Positions 10,273 through 21,244 are shown, numbered from the stretch's first letter. The stretch: DNA of 64,000 bases from Phialophora verrucosa (GCA_002099365.1 MSED01000014.1:1984001-2048000), one strand, 5' to 3'. Translations and numbers: made by a program. The notes: generated from the letters alone by a model not told the origin.

Positions 10273-11927
10273 ATGGGTAGCACTTCCGAACACTTCATTG
10301 GCTCGATCGATCAGGGAACGACGAGTTCTCGGTTCCTCATCTTCAACAAGGCCGGCGAACCCGTTGCGTCGCATCAATTGGAGTTCAAACAGATCTATCC
10401 TCATCCCGGGTAAGTGAACATTCCACCCGACCCAGAACCGGTCTTTGCTAACTTGACGGCCAAGCTGGCACGAACACGACCCGTTGGAAATCATTTCTTC
10501 AGTCGAACAATGCATCGACGGCGCAGTCAAGCAATTCGAAACCCAAGGTCACAATGCCAATTCAATCAAGGCTGTCGGCATCACCAACCAGCGTGAAACG
10601 ACCGTCCTATGGAACAAGGAGACCGGCGAGCCCCTCTACAATGCCATTGTCTGGACCGACACCCGCCATCAGAACCTGGTGCGAAAGCTGAAGCAACGAC
10701 TAGGCGCGGACCGGCTCATTGAGCTGGCCGGTGTCCCACTCTCCACATATCCTTCAGTCGGCAAGCTGCTTTGGCTGCTCGAGAATGAGCCCAAGGTCAA
10801 GGAGGCGTACGAAAAAGGCGTCCTGGCCTTTGGCACCATCGATGCCTGGCTCGTGTACAAGCTCAACGGAGGTAAGGACGAACGCTCACGCAGACACTTT
10901 TTGAGCAGTTCGAGTGCTGATCGAAGGACCAGGCCCCAAGAAGAACGTCTTCGTGTCGGACCCCTCCAACGCCTCGCGGACCATGTTCATGAACCTCCAC
11001 ACGCTCAAGTACGACGAGTCGCTCCTCGACTTTTTCCGCATCGACACCTCCAAAGTCGCGCTCCCCAAGATCGTCCACTCTTCCGACCCCGAGGCCTACG
11101 GCTCCCTCGCATCCACAGTCCTCAAGGGCGTACCCATCACCGGCTGCCTGGGCGACCAGTCCGCCGCCCTGGTTGGCCAAAAGGGCTTCAGCCCGGGGCT
11201 GGCCAAAAACACATACGGAACCGGGTCGTTCATCCTGTACAACGTGGGAGAAACCCCGGTGATTTCCAAGTCAGGCCTGCTCACGACCGTGGCATACGAC
11301 TTCGGCAAGGGCACCAAGGCCAACTACGCGCTCGAGGGCTCCATCGCCGTGGCCGGGTCGAGCGTCAAATTCCTGGTCGACAACTTCCGCTTCATCGACA
11401 AGTCGTCGGAGATCAGCCAGCTGGCCGAGACGGTCGACGACAACGGCGGCGTCACCTTTGTGACCGCCTTCTCGGGCCTCTTCGCCCCCTACTGGATCGA
11501 CGACGCCCGGGGCACCATCTTCGGCATCACCGCCTACACGCAGCGGGGCCACATCGCCCGCGCCACGCTCGAGGCCACCTGCTTCCAGACAAAGGCCATC
11601 CTCGTGGCCATGGAGAAGGACTCGGGCCACAAGCTCAGCGAGCTGGCCGTCGACGGCGGCATGTGCAACTCCGACCTCACCATGCAGACGCAGTCCGACC
11701 TGATCAGCATCCCCGTCCGCCGGCCCGCCATGCGCGAGACCACCGCCCTGGGCGCCGCCATCGCCGCAGGCCTGGCCGTCGGCGTCTGGGAAAGCATTGA
11801 CGAGCTCAGGCACGTCAACACCGAAGGCACCACGAGCTTCAACCCCAAGATCTCCAAGGAGGACAGCGAGAAGAGATTCGCCCAGTGGGAGAAGGCCGTG
11901 CAGATGAGCAAGGGCTGGGCTAATTGA
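10273..11927 (+). CDS. GUT1: glycerol kinase
   Basis: FGGY-family kinase that phosphorylates glycerol with ATP to sn-glycerol 3-phosphate, the committing step of glycerol use in the cytosol. Exons 10273-10409, 10465-10871 and 10933-11927 give 512 aa, close to the family length. Introns are 55 nt (10410-10464) and 61 nt (10872-10932). Seen motifs: the N-terminal phosphate-binding loop GSIDQGTTSSR, WHEHDPLEI directly after the first intron, NQRETTVLWNKETGEPLYNA, a conserved substrate-site block WTDTRHQ, and the C-terminal adenine-site segment VDGGMCNSDLTMQ. The ATG at 10273 has a good context (CACCATGGG); an in-frame ATG at 10246 would add nine residues. It lies between the aquaglyceroporin and a Zn2Cys6 regulator. 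The frame is intact. Confidence 0.96.
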
Positions 11928-12891
11928 GAAGGGAGCAAAACACCTGCAAGGGGCCGTCCAAGGACAGGAAATCGATATCCCGGCACAGATAATTGGGCTG
12001 CTACATATATATAGCGGGCGTCTAAAAATTTGGAAGATGCAGAGTGTGTATGTGTATGTTCTTGTTCATGTTCATGATTCTGATCCGCGTCCATGTGTCA
12101 CGTCCATGTTCGCCATTATCTCCGTCTCTTGTCTGAATGTGACGTGACTTGACGTGACGTGCTTGCATATGTATCGTATGTGACTCTGATTTGCCTGGCC
12201 ACGCGATTTCCTGCCCAGTCGCCTACGTACTATAATTAGACAGCCCAGCCCCAGGCTGGAAAAGTTGATCCTGAACTCGACGATTCCAGGGCGAGACTTT
12301 CCTCTCCACGCCCATATTGACGGGTACATCATCCCGGCTATGGCACGAGGAGAGGAGCATAGCGGGCGGCCGCGGTACGAGTGGACAGCAAGTAGCTTTG
12401 CCGATGCTGCAATGGCTGGACGGGTCGGCGAAGACAGATGAGAACCTCGACACGGGAGATGAACCTCGAAAGGGGAGATGAAGACTCTCATTATCTCAAG
12501 GAGAACCTCACAGCGGCGTATGGATGTATTGGTCTGATGATACCCGTCGGTTCTGCCAGGGAAATAGCGTTAGGGCTGTCCACCACTGTTAATGCGTGTT
12601 TTGCTGTGGATATACCTCCCCTCTGGGTCTGCGCGTCACACATTACCAAACTCATCGCTCATCTGGACAGTCTCATGTCTACCCCATTATCCCATCGGCA
12701 TCAATCACTTATGACTGATGCTGGTATCGTCTTCACTGACGACTGCGGCGCACTAATAGGCTAGAGGATAATACTCCGAGCGGAGGTAGCTCATCAGGTG
12801 GGCGCCCCGCATGCAGCGCCTCCCAAGTTTGAGGCTTGCTATGGTTTTCGTTCCCTAATTGCCACAACTAGCCACGGTGTGCATGACATTG
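11928..12891. other. convergent intergenic region GUT1 / Zn2Cys6 factor
   Basis: 964 bp between two convergent stops. A 5-bp perfect stem GGCGC/GCGCC flanks a 10-nt loop near 12800-12820, in a context with a tRNA A-box-like TAGCTCATCAGG, but no complete tRNA fold forms. No gene is supported. Confidence 0.4.
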
Positions 12892-15363
12892 CTACTCGTA
12901 AGGCGGCTTGAAGATCAGCCAATCGCTCTCCGGATTGGGAATCACGAAGGCCGGTGTGGCACGGTAATTCGGCGGTTGGCCTTGCGTGGGTGTCGTCTGA
13001 TTCTGATTGGCGACCGACGCGGACGGATCGAGCCCGTTGCTCCCGGCAATGGCATTCAAGCGAGGGTAGTTGAAGAAGTCAAAGACCTCGAGGTATTCGA
13101 GCTCGCTCTGGGACGAGTTGTGTGTGGTCACGGGGTCGAGGACGGATCGCGGACGCTGCGATGACATGAGATTGAGCTCGTACGCAGCCCTAGGCAAGAG
13201 GTTGAGACGATTAGTATCGAACACAAACCGCAAATCGCAAGTCTTCTTGGGGACCATAGAGGGATCGAGGAAAGAGGGTCAGTGGATTTCTCACCTTCTC
13301 ATGGCCGTGAAAGTTCTCCCCGAGACGGTACTTCCTTCCTGGACCACGTCGTTGAGGATCCTCGCGTAGTTCCCTGCAACCTGCCATTGTTGTCCCATTT
13401 GCTCCAGCGTGGAAATGAAAAACATAATCTTCGGGTCGATCTCACATTCCATGGTTGCGGCGTGGACGATGAGCAGTCTGGCCGACACCCAGAGCGCAAA
13501 GGCGAAAGGGTGGCCCAACAGGGCAAGCATGCCGGTGTTCATGACGTCCTGGGCGATTTCGCGTAGGCTCTCGACCGCACCCAAGCACCGTTGGATCGCG
13601 TGGTATGACGGTGTAAAGACGGGGGACTTGATCGTCGGGTACGCTGCCGACGAGTGAAGTCGAATGACGGATGTGACAAAGGCGGCGTGGAGCATGATCC
13701 AATTCGAGATTCTGCTGCCGGGGTCTGAATGGCAGAGTTGAGATATCTTGCCGTATTCGCCGGGCAGATTCTGCAACCAGTCGTTCAGCTCTGCGTCAAG
13801 CTCGCGGTATCTTTCGCGCCATCGTTGGATATCGGAGTGGCGCGTGATGTCTAGCGGCTGATGTAGGAATCGGTGGATGCGACTCAGTATGCCCAACACT
13901 TCGCAGTGGTACGAGAAGCTTCCCAGGTTCTCTGGTTTGTTGACCATCATTTCGGACGGGGCACCTGGCCGTCGCCACCGTGTCTCCACAGGCTCGTTTC
14001 TGGAGAACAGGTCATAGCGGCAAGGCAGACATCGATCCATTTCTCTTTCATCAAAGGTGAATGCATCTGCGGTGGCGACAGTAGCATACCGGTCGAGAAT
14101 AAACGTCATCCAGCAGAGTCGACGGCGCTCTTCATTCTCGATCCACGATTGAGGTTGTGATGCCTGCAAGAGGGTTGCTGATGGGTATGCGCTCGACTCA
14201 AGGTACGTTGTTTTCTCCACTTCAAGGCCCAGCTGAACAATATTCCGAACGATGAGCGCCAGCAAATTCCAACCCTGCTGCCCGTTCGACGTCCCCAAGA
14301 CGTCGACGGCCAGAATAACCAGGGCTTGAAGCGCGCGGACATTGGGATGATCAAGCGCATACATCATGATTTTTTGCCTCGATATCTCGTGAAACTGCCG
14401 CCTTGATTCTGCCGTGAGCCGGGGATCTTTCGAGAAGCGCATGGTGGTCGCGACAACTGCATGCATCAGCACCCTGTCCGAGTCGTCCATCGACTGGGAG
14501 CCGAAGAAAGCGTCAAACGTGGCTTTGCGGTCCAGAATGGGCGACCAAGGGTTGACGTGCTTGAAGTACAGATCGACGAGTGTGTACAGCAGGTCGTATG
14601 GAGGCAGCTCCGACTCTGGGATGGAGGGGCCCGGGGTCGACGTCGGATACCAGGTGGTCGACGGACCTCTATCGCTTTGCGACATTATGTCATGGCCGCC
14701 AGCGTCGACCACCGAGCGAATAGACATAGCATCCTGGGGTCGCGGGTATTGCATTCGTTCATAAGCATTCGCAGCCGGAGGCCATCTGGGGTCTGATCCA
14801 GGCGTGTCTTGAGACAGCACACTCGCCGTGGACGGCCGAGGATCATTCTGAGCATATGCATTGAATTGGGCGGGCCCGGGCTGATGCGGCGCTCGCAAAG
14901 AGCTCTGTCGGTGAAGAGGTGAAAGGTCGCCGTGCTCAGCGATGTGCTCTTCGAGTCGACGGCCCTGGGCATGTAGCAGGGCTTCGAGGCGATTGATTTT
15001 CTCCTCGAGCTCTCGGCCATATCCCACACGGAGGCCAGGTTTTTGCCGTTCTTTGTAGACACATTCTCGACCATTGCGGGCGCACCAGCCACAAGCAGGC
15101 TCTGCGCGGTCGCATTTGACCTTCCTGTTTTTACAGAGCTCGCAGCTTCACGATGCACCGTTAATAACGAGAATGGAGGCGCGCTGGGTTAAGGAAGTTG
15201 CTTACGAGATTTTCAACGACCTCTTCCGCTTTTTACTCGCCGTGCCGTTCTCCAGCCCGTCGTCGGGGCTGTCATTCTCATTCTCGGCATCACTAGACAA
15301 GGGCGAATTACGCTCCTCGGAGGCGTCGGTAGGAGAGGCTTGCGGACCGCTATAGGTTGTCAT
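12892..15363 (-). CDS. Zn2Cys6 transcription factor with fungal_trans domain
   Basis: Nuclear binuclear-zinc-cluster regulator, 768 aa. Exons 15206-15363, 13295-15145 and 12892-13189; introns 15146-15205 (60 nt) and 13190-13294 (105 nt). The first intron ends just before the zinc cluster, and joining gives Cys-x2-Cys-x6-Cys-x6-Cys-x2-Cys-x6-Cys at about residues 54-81, preceded by a basic KKRKR patch and an acidic Ser-rich N-terminus. A linker and a coiled-coil-like segment (EEKINRLEALLHAQGRRLEEH) follow, probably for dimerisation. The middle region (LYTLVDLYFKHVNPWSPILD, and RRLCWMTFILDR further on) is the fungal-specific transcription factor domain. It is convergent with glycerol kinase and is the closest regulator to the glycerol genes. 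Control of that block is inference from position only. Confidence 0.93.
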
Positions 15364-16039
15364 TTGCGCATATCACTGCAGCTCATGTACGGCGCTCCTC
15401 ACAGCTTGCAACATCAACGAGATGGATAGCGGAGGCTTATGCAGACCAAGGCCAAGGTAACATGCAGAATGGAACTGCAGAATCCCGAGCTGCTGGAAGA
15501 GAGTCAGGCGACGAGAGGAGAACCCCACATCAAGGCCCGCAATTTGCCCTGCACCCCAGGCGTGGGAGGCGAGGCCAGGCCACGTTACCTTCTCGAATGC
15601 CGGTAGGCCGGAGAGTCACAGTAAGCAGCCATGCGTACTAATCCTGGCCGAGAAAATGCTGGCGGCGACGACGGAATATTCCGTATCAGTAAAGCATGTC
15701 ACAGAGCCCAACAGCAGCACTCATCTCGGGGTTACGAGGTAATGACAGTAGCAAACAAACAGCGACGCGTGAAAAGAGATCGAGACAGACGAAATTTGTC
15801 CCGAGATTCGAGATTGTGTGCCTCGGATAAAATTTCACGGAACAACGTATTTCCGATCCCCAGCCATAGGACGGAGTAGTCCGTTTGTTCATTGAGTGCC
15901 ATGTCCTCGTACAGCTGATACAACATTGTTGAGCTTCTGTACAGCACGCGGCGACCTCGAATTCCTGGGCCAAATCTATTAAAACAGAACACGAAACGAG
16001 ACCAGGTCTACTGACTGCTGACTGCTGTACCAGCGCATA
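15364..16039. promoter_or_regulatory. divergent promoter region, Zn2Cys6 factor / RidA
   Basis: 676 bp between divergent starts. No gene is seen; frames on both strands are short and non-homologous. Confidence 0.4.
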
Positions 16040-16444
16040 ATGTCTCAACTTATCAACCCTGCCGACGTCCGCCCGCCGAACCCAATCTACTCGCACGTCC
16101 AGGTCACACCCATCTCTCCGACGAGCAATCTCGTCACTGTTGCTGGCCAGATTGGAGTCCCGCCCGACTCTGCCGCTGCTGCATCCACCTATGCAGAACA
16201 AGTTGAGATAGCTCTTGACAATTTGAGAAAATGTCTTGCGGCGGCGGGCGCCACGCCGGCCGATATTGTCAAAGTCACCCACTACGTCGTCAATCTGGAT
16301 CCGAAGGATAAGTCCAGGCTGGAGGCATATACGAAATTCATTGGTGATCATCGACCCCCAAGCACGCTGGTGGGTGTTGCGGCCCTGGCGTGGCCGGAGC
16401 TGTTGTATGAGGTTGAAGCTATGGCTATTGTACAGCGGAAGTGA
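16040..16444 (+). CDS. RidA/YjgF/YER057c/UK114 family protein
   Basis: Small enamine/imine deaminase-family protein, 134 aa, single exon. Members remove reactive 2-aminoacrylate-type intermediates made by PLP enzymes; some fungal relatives act in side pathways. The family core is visible: VAGQIGVPPD, the helix QVEIALDNLRKCLAAAGA, VKVTHYVVNLD, and a C-terminal VGVAALAWPELLYEVEAMAI. The usual arginine-containing end motif (RVxIE) is replaced here by a Leu-Tyr-Glu-Val-Glu version, common in fungal paralogues. The ATG at 16040 follows AATA. It has no obvious link to the glycerol genes beyond proximity. Confidence 0.9.
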   Translation: MSQLINPADVRPPNPIYSHVQVTPISPTSNLVTVAGQIGVPPDSAAAASTYAEQVEIALDNLRKCLAAAGATPADIVKVTHYVVNLDPKDKSRLEAYTKFIGDHRPPSTLVGVAALAWPELLYEVEAMAIVQRK

Positions 16445-16530
16445 GTGCAGGTAGATCGCGGTGCCAGATCAGTGCCGTAAGGGAAAAGCAATGCGCCCTT
16501 GCCCTTGGGCAGACGAATGTCCTTGCTCCT

Positions 16531-18099
16531 TCAGAGACCAGAGTCCTCAGCGTCCTCCACTTTGGCTTTCTTGCCAGACTCAGCATGCGCTTCTTCGTCC
16601 ACAAATTCTACCTTCCGCTTGCCCAGGCTCGATTCCCCGGTGGTCACTGGCGCAGCAGCAGGCGTCGATGCAGCTGAGCCAAGTCCACTCTCGCTGCCGT
16701 TATTCTGGGTTGCCTTCTGCTTCTTTCGCTTGACCATTCCCGAGATATCAGTCGCTTTCTCTGTCACCTGGGCTAGCTTCTCCTTTCTCTCCTCTTCAGT
16801 CACACTGCTGCCCAATAGGCTGCCTAAGACGCCCTGAATCTGTTGCTTCATCTCGTTCTCGGACTCAGCCTTAACGCTGACCGGTGGTTTGCGCAGCTCT
16901 TCAAGCCGAACTTCCATCTCAGCGATCATGTCCTGGACATCCTCGATTTGCGCCATCGCCTTGTCCTTGGCAGGACCAGCGTCGAGCTTGTCCAATGCTG
17001 CCGTCTCTGACGCAACGCGCAACTTGCAGACATCGATTGCCTTCTCTTGCTGGGCGATAGCTTCGTTGCGAATCTTCCAGTCGACCAGTAGTTTACCGGT
17101 TGGATTGCCCTCAGCGTCTCGTTGTTCTGAGCTGGCACTGAACTCCAAAGCCAAACTCAGCTTGTAGTGACATTCGGCCAGGATGCTCGACTCGGGGCGC
17201 TCGAGCTCTTCTCTCAGCGCAAGGCACGCTTTTAGATTGGCCGCGGCATCCGAGTACTTCTCGCCCTCCAATTCGACTTCAGCCTGCAGATCGTAGATTT
17301 CCGCGACACGGGCTTTCAGCGACTTGACTTCGGGGGTGAGATCTATCGATGGCACGTATTTTCCCTTTTCTGAATCTTCCATCGCGTGTTCCTGACTCTG
17401 GTCCAGCTTCCTGAGATACAGTACGCGCGCTAGATCCAAGAATTCATAGGACGTGGCGAAGTCATCGTCCTCTTCTTCCTCCGCCTCTTCATCTTCGTCT
17501 GCTTCGTCGTCTTCTGAATCGTTCCAACCTTCGGCATCGCCGGAGATCTGGAAGAAGGGTTTGTCTGAGGCTGTTTCTAAAGGCTGTTGCACGTCCTCTT
17601 TGGGCACGACATCACACACGTTTGGTACTGGGGTTTCGGGTGCTGCAAGCGGGGCTTTCGAGGTTGCAGTGGCACGACCACCATTACTTGTGGATGCCTC
17701 CGCCTTCGCGGCGCCGTTGGCTTTCCTCTTCTTGCCCGATTTCTGTGCTTTGCTTGAGGACAGTTGCGCAGACGCCGCAGTTCCACCCAGCACAGAACTG
17801 GTCTGCTGCGCGAGGAAGAACAGGCATTTTCCGTAGGAGTAGTATAGATCGGCGTTCTCGGTCGCCATTTCGCCATTGAGTTCGGCTTGCAGTTCGGTCG
17901 CTTGCGAGTAGAGTTCTGCAGCCTCTGAGTAGTGCTTGACTGCATATTCTGCTGCTGCCTGCGCGATGAGCTCGGTAAGCTGGGCGCGCTTATCGGCGTC
18001 GGATTGAGTGCCAGCGGACTTGTCATTCGCTGTCGCCGCTTCCATACCGGGCTGCTTCTGCTCAGCGATCGTCGTTGCAACCCCGCCGTCGGTCGCCAT
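16531..18099 (-). CDS. NASP/Sim3/Hif1-type histone chaperone
   Basis: Nuclear H3-H4 chaperone of the SHNi-TPR family (NASP in animals, Sim3 in fission yeast, Hif1 in budding yeast), 522 aa, single exon. The first TPR lies at about residues 40-90 (AAEYAVKHYSEAAELYSQA, then YYSYGKCLFFLAQQ). It is followed by a basic/Ser linker and a long acidic tract (SEDDEADEDEEAEEEEDDD, about residues 200-220) that interrupts the second TPR, as in the family. Further TPR helices run from DLARVLYLRKL to ALREELERPESSILAECHYKLSLALEF. A coiled region and a Lys-rich C-terminus (GKRKVEFVDEEA) carry likely nuclear localisation signals. The open frame extends 25 codons upstream without ATG, so ATG 18099 is used. It diverges from the DNA polymerase epsilon subunit gene. 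Confidence 0.92.
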   Translation of the reverse strand: MATDGGVATTIAEQKQPGMEAATANDKSAGTQSDADKRAQLTELIAQAAAEYAVKHYSEAAELYSQATELQAELNGEMATENADLYYSYGKCLFFLAQQTSSVLGGTAASAQLSSSKAQKSGKKRKANGAAKAEASTSNGGRATATSKAPLAAPETPVPNVCDVVPKEDVQQPLETASDKPFFQISGDAEGWNDSEDDEADEDEEAEEEEDDDFATSYEFLDLARVLYLRKLDQSQEHAMEDSEKGKYVPSIDLTPEVKSLKARVAEIYDLQAEVELEGEKYSDAAANLKACLALREELERPESSILAECHYKLSLALEFSASSEQRDAEGNPTGKLLVDWKIRNEAIAQQEKAIDVCKLRVASETAALDKLDAGPAKDKAMAQIEDVQDMIAEMEVRLEELRKPPVSVKAESENEMKQQIQGVLGSLLGSSVTEEERKEKLAQVTEKATDISGMVKRKKQKATQNNGSESGLGSAASTPAAAPVTTGESSLGKRKVEFVDEEAHAESGKKAKVEDAEDSGL

Positions 18100-18455
18100 C
18101 TTGATCAAGGGCAAAGAAGGGATGGATCGTGTAATGAGAGCGTTGCGGGAGTTGGAGGGAAGGTCGAGTTTCACTGCGAAGGGAACGAAAAGCGCGGACT
18201 CGATTCGAAGGAGGTGATGAATTCAAGGTCAGTGTAAACAATACGAGTACAGGCGCGTTCTGTGAAGATGAAGCCTCCAGGTATGACGCCCTTGGCAGCG
18301 TCATTCCAGGCACTCGGATAACCTTCCCAGTCTCAAAGACAGAAGAACGATGCGGTCACGGCTGATGCCGAAGTTGCTCACAGCAGGCACGCGCGGCTTA
18401 TAGTGACGTGGGAGAGCAATTAACCAGGAGAATCAATGAACCGGACTGCTCACGG

Positions 18456-18587
18456 TCGCGTGTGATGGGGCTTGGTTCTCCTCGTAGGTAAATGTGAAGC
18501 GGCCGAGGCGGCGTCGAGCAGTTGAAATGACGCCTCCGCCTCCAGACGCGAACCGCGTCATGGTCCTTAATCGACAAGTTTACGCGT
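18456..18587. promoter_or_regulatory. cluster of MluI cell-cycle box-like sites
   Basis: Within the 583-bp divergent promoter there are TCGCGT at 18456-18461, a perfect inverted repeat GACGCG-AAC-CGCGTC at 18545-18559, and a full ACGCGT at 18582-18587. The MBF-type G1/S factor binds ACGCG(T/A) cores in fungi. Both flanking genes (histone chaperone, replicative polymerase subunit) belong to S-phase functions. Binding itself is not shown. Confidence 0.55.
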
Positions 18588-18682
18588 CGAGGCTGAACTT
18601 CTGCCCGCTCACCCACCCACCACCCACCACCGTTTCCCGCGTCTCAGCCATCACCGGCAGATGATCTGAGAACCAGCCTACG

Positions 18683-21244
18683 ATGGAGGAGCCCGTCTCA
18701 ACTCCAGGGCTACCTGCTCGGACATTCAAAGCAGCCTCGAAGACACCGGCCAACGAACAAGTGTTCTCCTCCTCGCCTGGCTTTGGCACACCCGCGTATC
18801 CAATCAAGACCCGACCGCCCACCTTCGCAAACCCTTTTGCTGCGCAGTTGAACGCAAGCACAAGCGCGCATGGTGCCCCGACTGTTCTGCCGATCCTTCT
18901 CCCGCCCCAGACTCTAAGACCCGTTGCATTCAGAACACTCACAAAGAAGCACAACCTGACGTTGACCTCGTCCGGGCTGGGCTTGCTCTCTACATTTGTC
19001 GGCAGACACTGCGGCAGCGGATGGCGAGAAGAAGGGCTAGCAGAACGTGTGCTGGACGAGATAGCAAGGGTATGGAAAAAATCGGGTGGCGGCTTGCTTA
19101 TCGAGGATGGCCCAGACAAGAAGCTATCCAATATCCTAAAAAGTCTCGAGCCATGCATGTCCGGAGGACGGCTGGATACAGGAAAACTGTCCCGCACCAA
19201 CAGCTCCGTTGGCAGTACAAATCTATCGCGTTCTGGTTCATTTGCGAATCGACCTGATGTGAGCAGAGACGACAGCCAGACGAGCCTGGGTATCTCTGCC
19301 TTGGACGTGAATGGCGAGGCTCCCCGAGACACTGGCGAAGAAGATGACTCTCACCCTGATATACGATCCTACCTGAGACACATCTCAGCGTTCGAACAAC
19401 CACGTCTAATATACTCAACGTCCAAGAAATCCCTAGAACCGGCCAACGGCAGCGCCAGCCTCCTCCCACCGATCCAGCACAAGATTTCCATGTTCAGGAA
19501 CAGATACCACCTCGTCCACCAGCGACTAATGAGGAACGAATCCTTCCAAGCCCCTTCCTTCTCTACCGCGACCCGACCACCTAGTCTACTACACTCAGCC
19601 AGCAGCCTGACGACTCAGCAGAACGCCTATAAAATCACGCCGATATCGAACCTGCTCGGTCGATCAGGCACATCACACCTTCTCTTGGGCATGCTAGCGC
19701 ACTCTGCAGCCGGGGACCTCGCCCTTGCAGATCTCTCCGGCAGCGTCGTCCTAGATCTCTCAGTCGCCCGTCCCGTCCCCGAAGAAGGAGCGTGGTTCTG
19801 TCCCGGGATGATCGTCCTTGTGGAAGGCACCTACGAAGAAGATGGCTCTCACAACTCCAACCTCGGCACTGCAGCAGGCGTGGGTGGCCAGATCAAGGGT
19901 GTATTCGTGGCAGACACGATGGCTGGTCCGCCAGCCGAACGTAGGGCACTAACGCTGGGCATATCCAACGGGATGGGTGCCCAGACGCTCCACGCGAACG
20001 TGGGCGCAGGGTTCGGCTGGATCGACTTTCTCGGCCTTGGGAGCGAAAAAGCAATCGGCTCGCAGATGCGACGTGTCCAAAGACGTATCTTCGGCCCATC
20101 ACCACAAACAATACTGACCTCTGTCGCAGCGGCAGCGGATGAAGAAGAGCAAGAATCCGAACCCCCGCGCTGCAAAATCGCCATCCTGGGAGAATGCACC
20201 CTCGACTCCCCGCGGACACTGGAAGCCATCCGCGCGATCCTTTCCTCCTACTACACCTCCAGCTCTGGACACGTCTCCTCGCTGCCCCTCTCTATAGTTC
20301 TCATGGGCAACTTTGTGTCTGCGGCGAGCATGGCCGGCTCGACCAAGGGAGGCGGCAGCGTAGAATATAAAGAACACTTCGACGCCTTGGCGTCCGTTTT
20401 ATCGGAGTTTTCGGTCCTATTGGCGAATGTAAGCTTCGTATTCGTGCCCGGCGATAATGACCCATGGGCGAGCAGCTTTTCGGCTGGAGGCGCGACGATG
20501 GTCCCCAGGATGGGCGTACCCGAGGTTTTTACGAGTCGAGTGCGACGGGCAGTGGCAACCGCGAACACCGAAGTCCACGGGAGTGGAGGCAAAGATAAAG
20601 ACGCCGTGAAAGGTGAGGTTATCTGGGCGAGCAATCCCGCGAGAATGTGTCTTTTCGGCCCGGTCGAGGAAATCGTGCTCTTCCGAGACGATATCACCGG
20701 CCGCTTCAGACGACATGCTGTGACTTTTGCGAGGACCGAGGGCGAGGGTGAGGACGAAGACGAGCAGCAACAAAATCAACAACGAGAACTTACAGCGCAG
20801 TCGCGGTCGCAGTCGCCATCGGCCACGAAGGGAGACGATATGGACGCGGACGTGGACGCGGAGCTCGACGACGAAATCCACGCCGCGGCATCCCATGTCC
20901 CTCTCACAACACGCACCAGCTCGCCCACCACCCAGGCGGCGAGGAAACTCATCAAAACTCTCATCGATCAGTCCCATCTGTCGCCTTTCCCCCTGCACGC
21001 GCGGCCGCAACTCTGGGACCACGCCTCCTCCCTGTCTCTCTACCCGCTGCCTACGGCGCTGGTGCTCTGCGATGCCGAGACGCCGGCCTTTGCCATCACC
21101 TACGAGGGATGCCACGTCATGAACGTCGGGCGTGTCATCGACGAGTTGGCCCTGCGGAAGGATAGCAGGGGCAGCGGTCTAGCCAGGTGGATCGAATATG
21201 ACTGTAGGAGAGGCCGTGGCGAGGAGAGGAGCGTCAGATTCTAA
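18683..21244 (+). CDS. DPB2: DNA polymerase epsilon subunit B
   Basis: Essential non-catalytic second subunit of the leading-strand polymerase epsilon; it links the polymerase to the CMG helicase. Single exon, 853 aa. The N-terminal part (RPVAFRTLTKKHNLTLTSSG) is the small helical domain. The block from MFRNRYHLVHQRLMRNESF through LLGRSGTSHLLLGMLAHSAAGDLALADLSGSV is the OB-fold region typical of B subunits. The inactive calcineurin-like phosphoesterase domain follows (CKIAILGECTLDSPRTLEAI; VLMGNF; FVPGDNDPWA; NPARM). It ends with FAITYEGCHVMNVGRVIDE. A Gln/Ser/Asp-rich insertion near residues 690-740 (EDEDEQQQNQQRE) is low complexity. The start is ATG 18683. Confidence 0.95.
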   Translation: MEEPVSTPGLPARTFKAASKTPANEQVFSSSPGFGTPAYPIKTRPPTFANPFAAQLNASTSAHGAPTVLPILLPPQTLRPVAFRTLTKKHNLTLTSSGLGLLSTFVGRHCGSGWREEGLAERVLDEIARVWKKSGGGLLIEDGPDKKLSNILKSLEPCMSGGRLDTGKLSRTNSSVGSTNLSRSGSFANRPDVSRDDSQTSLGISALDVNGEAPRDTGEEDDSHPDIRSYLRHISAFEQPRLIYSTSKKSLEPANGSASLLPPIQHKISMFRNRYHLVHQRLMRNESFQAPSFSTATRPPSLLHSASSLTTQQNAYKITPISNLLGRSGTSHLLLGMLAHSAAGDLALADLSGSVVLDLSVARPVPEEGAWFCPGMIVLVEGTYEEDGSHNSNLGTAAGVGGQIKGVFVADTMAGPPAERRALTLGISNGMGAQTLHANVGAGFGWIDFLGLGSEKAIGSQMRRVQRRIFGPSPQTILTSVAAAADEEEQESEPPRCKIAILGECTLDSPRTLEAIRAILSSYYTSSSGHVSSLPLSIVLMGNFVSAASMAGSTKGGGSVEYKEHFDALASVLSEFSVLLANVSFVFVPGDNDPWASSFSAGGATMVPRMGVPEVFTSRVRRAVATANTEVHGSGGKDKDAVKGEVIWASNPARMCLFGPVEEIVLFRDDITGRFRRHAVTFARTEGEGEDEDEQQQNQQRELTAQSRSQSPSATKGDDMDADVDAELDDEIHAAASHVPLTTRTSSPTTQAARKLIKTLIDQSHLSPFPLHARPQLWDHASSLSLYPLPTALVLCDAETPAFAITYEGCHVMNVGRVIDELALRKDSRGSGLARWIEYDCRRGRGEERSVRF

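Noticed and set aside
12780..12860. tRNA-like A-box (TAGCTCATCAGG) with a nearby GC hairpin
   Set aside because: The D-stem does not pair, no matching T-arm lies at the correct distance and no acceptor stem is formed.
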